Assembly (NCBI GenBank): GCA_024763455.1
Contig: JANTFL010000015.1
Span: 1 to 33,935, forward strand
From: Sediminispirochaeta sp.
Lineage (GTDB): Bacteria > Spirochaetota > Spirochaetia > B11-G9
Direction: 5' to 3'
DNA: 33,935 nt
The position numbers and the translations under genes are program-made. The notes under the pieces were generated by a model. It worked only from the letters and a program-made list of their open reading frames with translations, did not search any database and was not told the origin of the DNA. Position 1 is the first letter of the stretch, and each line of letters opens with the position of its first letter. This document shows, one piece after another, positions 33,020 through 33,935 of this stretch.

Positions 33020-33619
33020 TCAGATAAGTTTTTTTAATTCCAGCTCCAAGTTTACTTCCGGTGTGAAATGGATCCCCCTAATCCCAATTTTCCCGGCGGC
33101 TTCAATATTTTCCTTCATGTCATCAATAAAGACAGTCTCCCCTGGATTCAGGCTGTATTTTGATAACAATATTTCATAAATTCTTCTATCCGGCTTGTTA
33201 TATTTTACCTCCCAGGAGATAACTGCACCATCAAAAGTATTCATAAAGGAGAACCTTTTTTTCAGAATCCCATAACCGTATTTGTGGAAATTTGAAAGAA
33301 GATAAATTTTATACCCCATTTGCTGATATTTTACAGCCGTATCTACAGTATTCGCTACGGGATAAAAGTAATAGGGGGCTTCCTTAAAGAACCTTTTTAT
33401 ATCGTCAGCATATTTATCATTACCTAAGATGGATTTTTCTATCCCTTCGTCAAGGGACAGCAGCCCTTGATCCATATCAAGCCATATCCTGCCGCCTACT
33501 ATTTCTGAAAGAGGGTGATTACCAAAATCATCCCTTTCACACAATGTCCGGAATATCTCCGCAGGCTCCTACTTAACAAGTACATTCCCGATATCAAATA
33601 CAATATTTTTTACAGCCAT
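33020..33619 (-). pseudogene. HAD-like hydrolase (YihX type) interrupted by an in-frame amber codon
   Basis: From ATG 33619 the frame reads MAVKNIVFDIGNVLVK, then TAG at codon 17 (plus-strand 33571-33569), then EPAEIFRTLCERDDFG and onward to a normal stop at 33020 with no frame change. The whole is 199 codons, typical of this HAD subfamily, with motif I DIGNV (Asp9), motif II LLSNF, a lysine in KYNKPDRRIYE and motif IV VFIDDMKENI. Close relatives usually carry a Trp (KWEP) at the stop position, so a single TGG-to-TAG change explains the break. The downstream part (from 33544) still has an open frame but lacks the nucleophile Asp, so any product from there would be catalytically dead. It lies upstream of the SorC gene on the same strand. 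Confidence 0.8.
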
Positions 33620-33785
33620 TGTTATTCCAACTTTTAATCAGGATGCCTACATTAATACCAGTATCACCCCATTGATTCAATACAGTTTATCTATTCGGCA
33701 TAGAAGTTCTGCACCAAAATCCGATTGGCAAAAGACACAAATTGATTTAAAGTATACTAAAGACCATCAAATCCATGAGGTTTTT
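33620..33785. other. Divergent intergenic region
   Basis: The 166 bp between the HAD start and the lipoprotein start holds a TATACT (33753-33758) that could be the -10 of the plus-strand lipoprotein gene; I find no convincing -35 at the right distance. Nothing else is recognised. Confidence 0.3.
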
Positions 33786-33935
33786 GTGAAATATCTTTTT
33801 ATTCTGTTTGGGGTTTTATCGCTTCTATTTGCCTCTTGCCGAACTGTCCCTGTTGCTCCAGTACCGGCACCTCCCCCGGCTACATACCCACAAAGTGCAC
33901 TCCCCCAGACTTCTCCGTCAGAAACTGAATCAACA
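33786..33935 (+). CDS. Putative lipoprotein, N-terminal part (runs off the window)
   Basis: A plus-strand frame begins with GTG at 33786, preceded five bases upstream by GAGG, and stays open for 50 codons to the window edge. It encodes a typical bacterial lipoprotein leader: one basic residue (KYLFILFGVLSLLFA) followed by SC, with Cys18 as the lipidation site in the lipobox FASC. The mature start is very rich in Pro, Ala, Val, Ser and Thr (RTVPVAPVPAPPPATYPQSA), a flexible linker that tethers a domain to the membrane. The spirochaetal lipobox is permissive, which fits. The functional domain lies outside the window, so no function can be given. Confidence 0.7.
   Translation, partial: MKYLFILFGVLSLLFASCRTVPVAPVPAPPPATYPQSALPQTSPSETEST

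Noticed and set aside
33569..33571. The amber codon as a pyrrolysine site
   Set aside because: Pyrrolysine is known mainly in methylamine methyltransferases; nothing similar is here, and tryptophan is the usual residue at this position in HAD relatives.

Overview
The window reads as a piece of chromosome from an obligately anaerobic, saprophytic bacterium. A spirochaete of the Spirochaeta/Oceanispirochaeta type is my best guess, because of the style of the sugar-binding protein signal peptide and of the lipoprotein at the right edge, and because Orange-protein-type clusters are confined to anaerobes. This is inferred from protein features only; no rRNA or marker gene is present. Almost every gene is on the minus strand, in long, tightly spaced operons. 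I see no tRNA, rRNA, CRISPR array, transposase or phage gene.

Region 1 (1-6412). A truncated EamA/DMT transporter at the left edge converges on a ten-gene minus-strand operon. In transcription order the operon is: DUF134 regulator, glycine-rich DUF5320 protein, glycine-rich zinc-ribbon protein, two MinD-type ATPases with inserted 2x[4Fe-4S] ferredoxin domains, two NifX/ORP-like cofactor-binding proteins, a CoA-disulfide-reductase-like flavoprotein, a four-cysteine mini-protein, and a DUF89 phosphatase-like protein. It resembles the Orange protein (ORP) complex loci of Desulfovibrio, but with extra redox and metal genes. A strong promoter, TTGACT-17-TATATT, with a palindrome in its spacer, drives it.

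Region 2 (6672-21395). This is a glycan-utilisation locus. An ABC importer (binding protein and two permeases, no ATPase in the window) is followed by a Gfo/Idh/MocA oxidoreductase, a GNAT acetyltransferase, an SGNH esterase, a GH172 (DUF2961) glycosidase, an amidohydrolase, an FAD oxidoreductase, a GH2 beta-glycosidase, a broken ADP-ribosylglycohydrolase fragment, an RpiR-type regulator with a damaged N-terminus, and a DUF4432 aldose-epimerase-like protein. The enzymes lack signal peptides, so imported oligosaccharides are probably processed in the cytoplasm.

Region 3 (21476-26024). A CE7 acetylxylan esterase lies next to a YesM/YesN-type two-component pair. GATAC direct repeats spaced exactly 20 bp occur upstream of the response regulator (three copies) and upstream of the sugar-binding protein (two copies). 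This suggests that the response regulator controls itself and the importer operon of region 2.

Region 4 (26044-32968). A SorC-regulated catabolic operon holds the SorC regulator, an FGGY kinase, a SAF-domain dehydrogenase, a medium-chain alcohol dehydrogenase, a VOC protein and an L-fucose-isomerase-like protein, closed by a perfect 12-bp hairpin terminator. Two tandem TGnACAAATGnACA operators cover the -10 and start region of its promoter. The enzyme set implies catabolism of a sugar, polyol or sugar acid that I cannot name.

Region 5 (33020-33935). A HAD phosphatase gene is interrupted by an in-frame amber codon, and the first 50 codons of a plus-strand lipoprotein gene run off the right edge.
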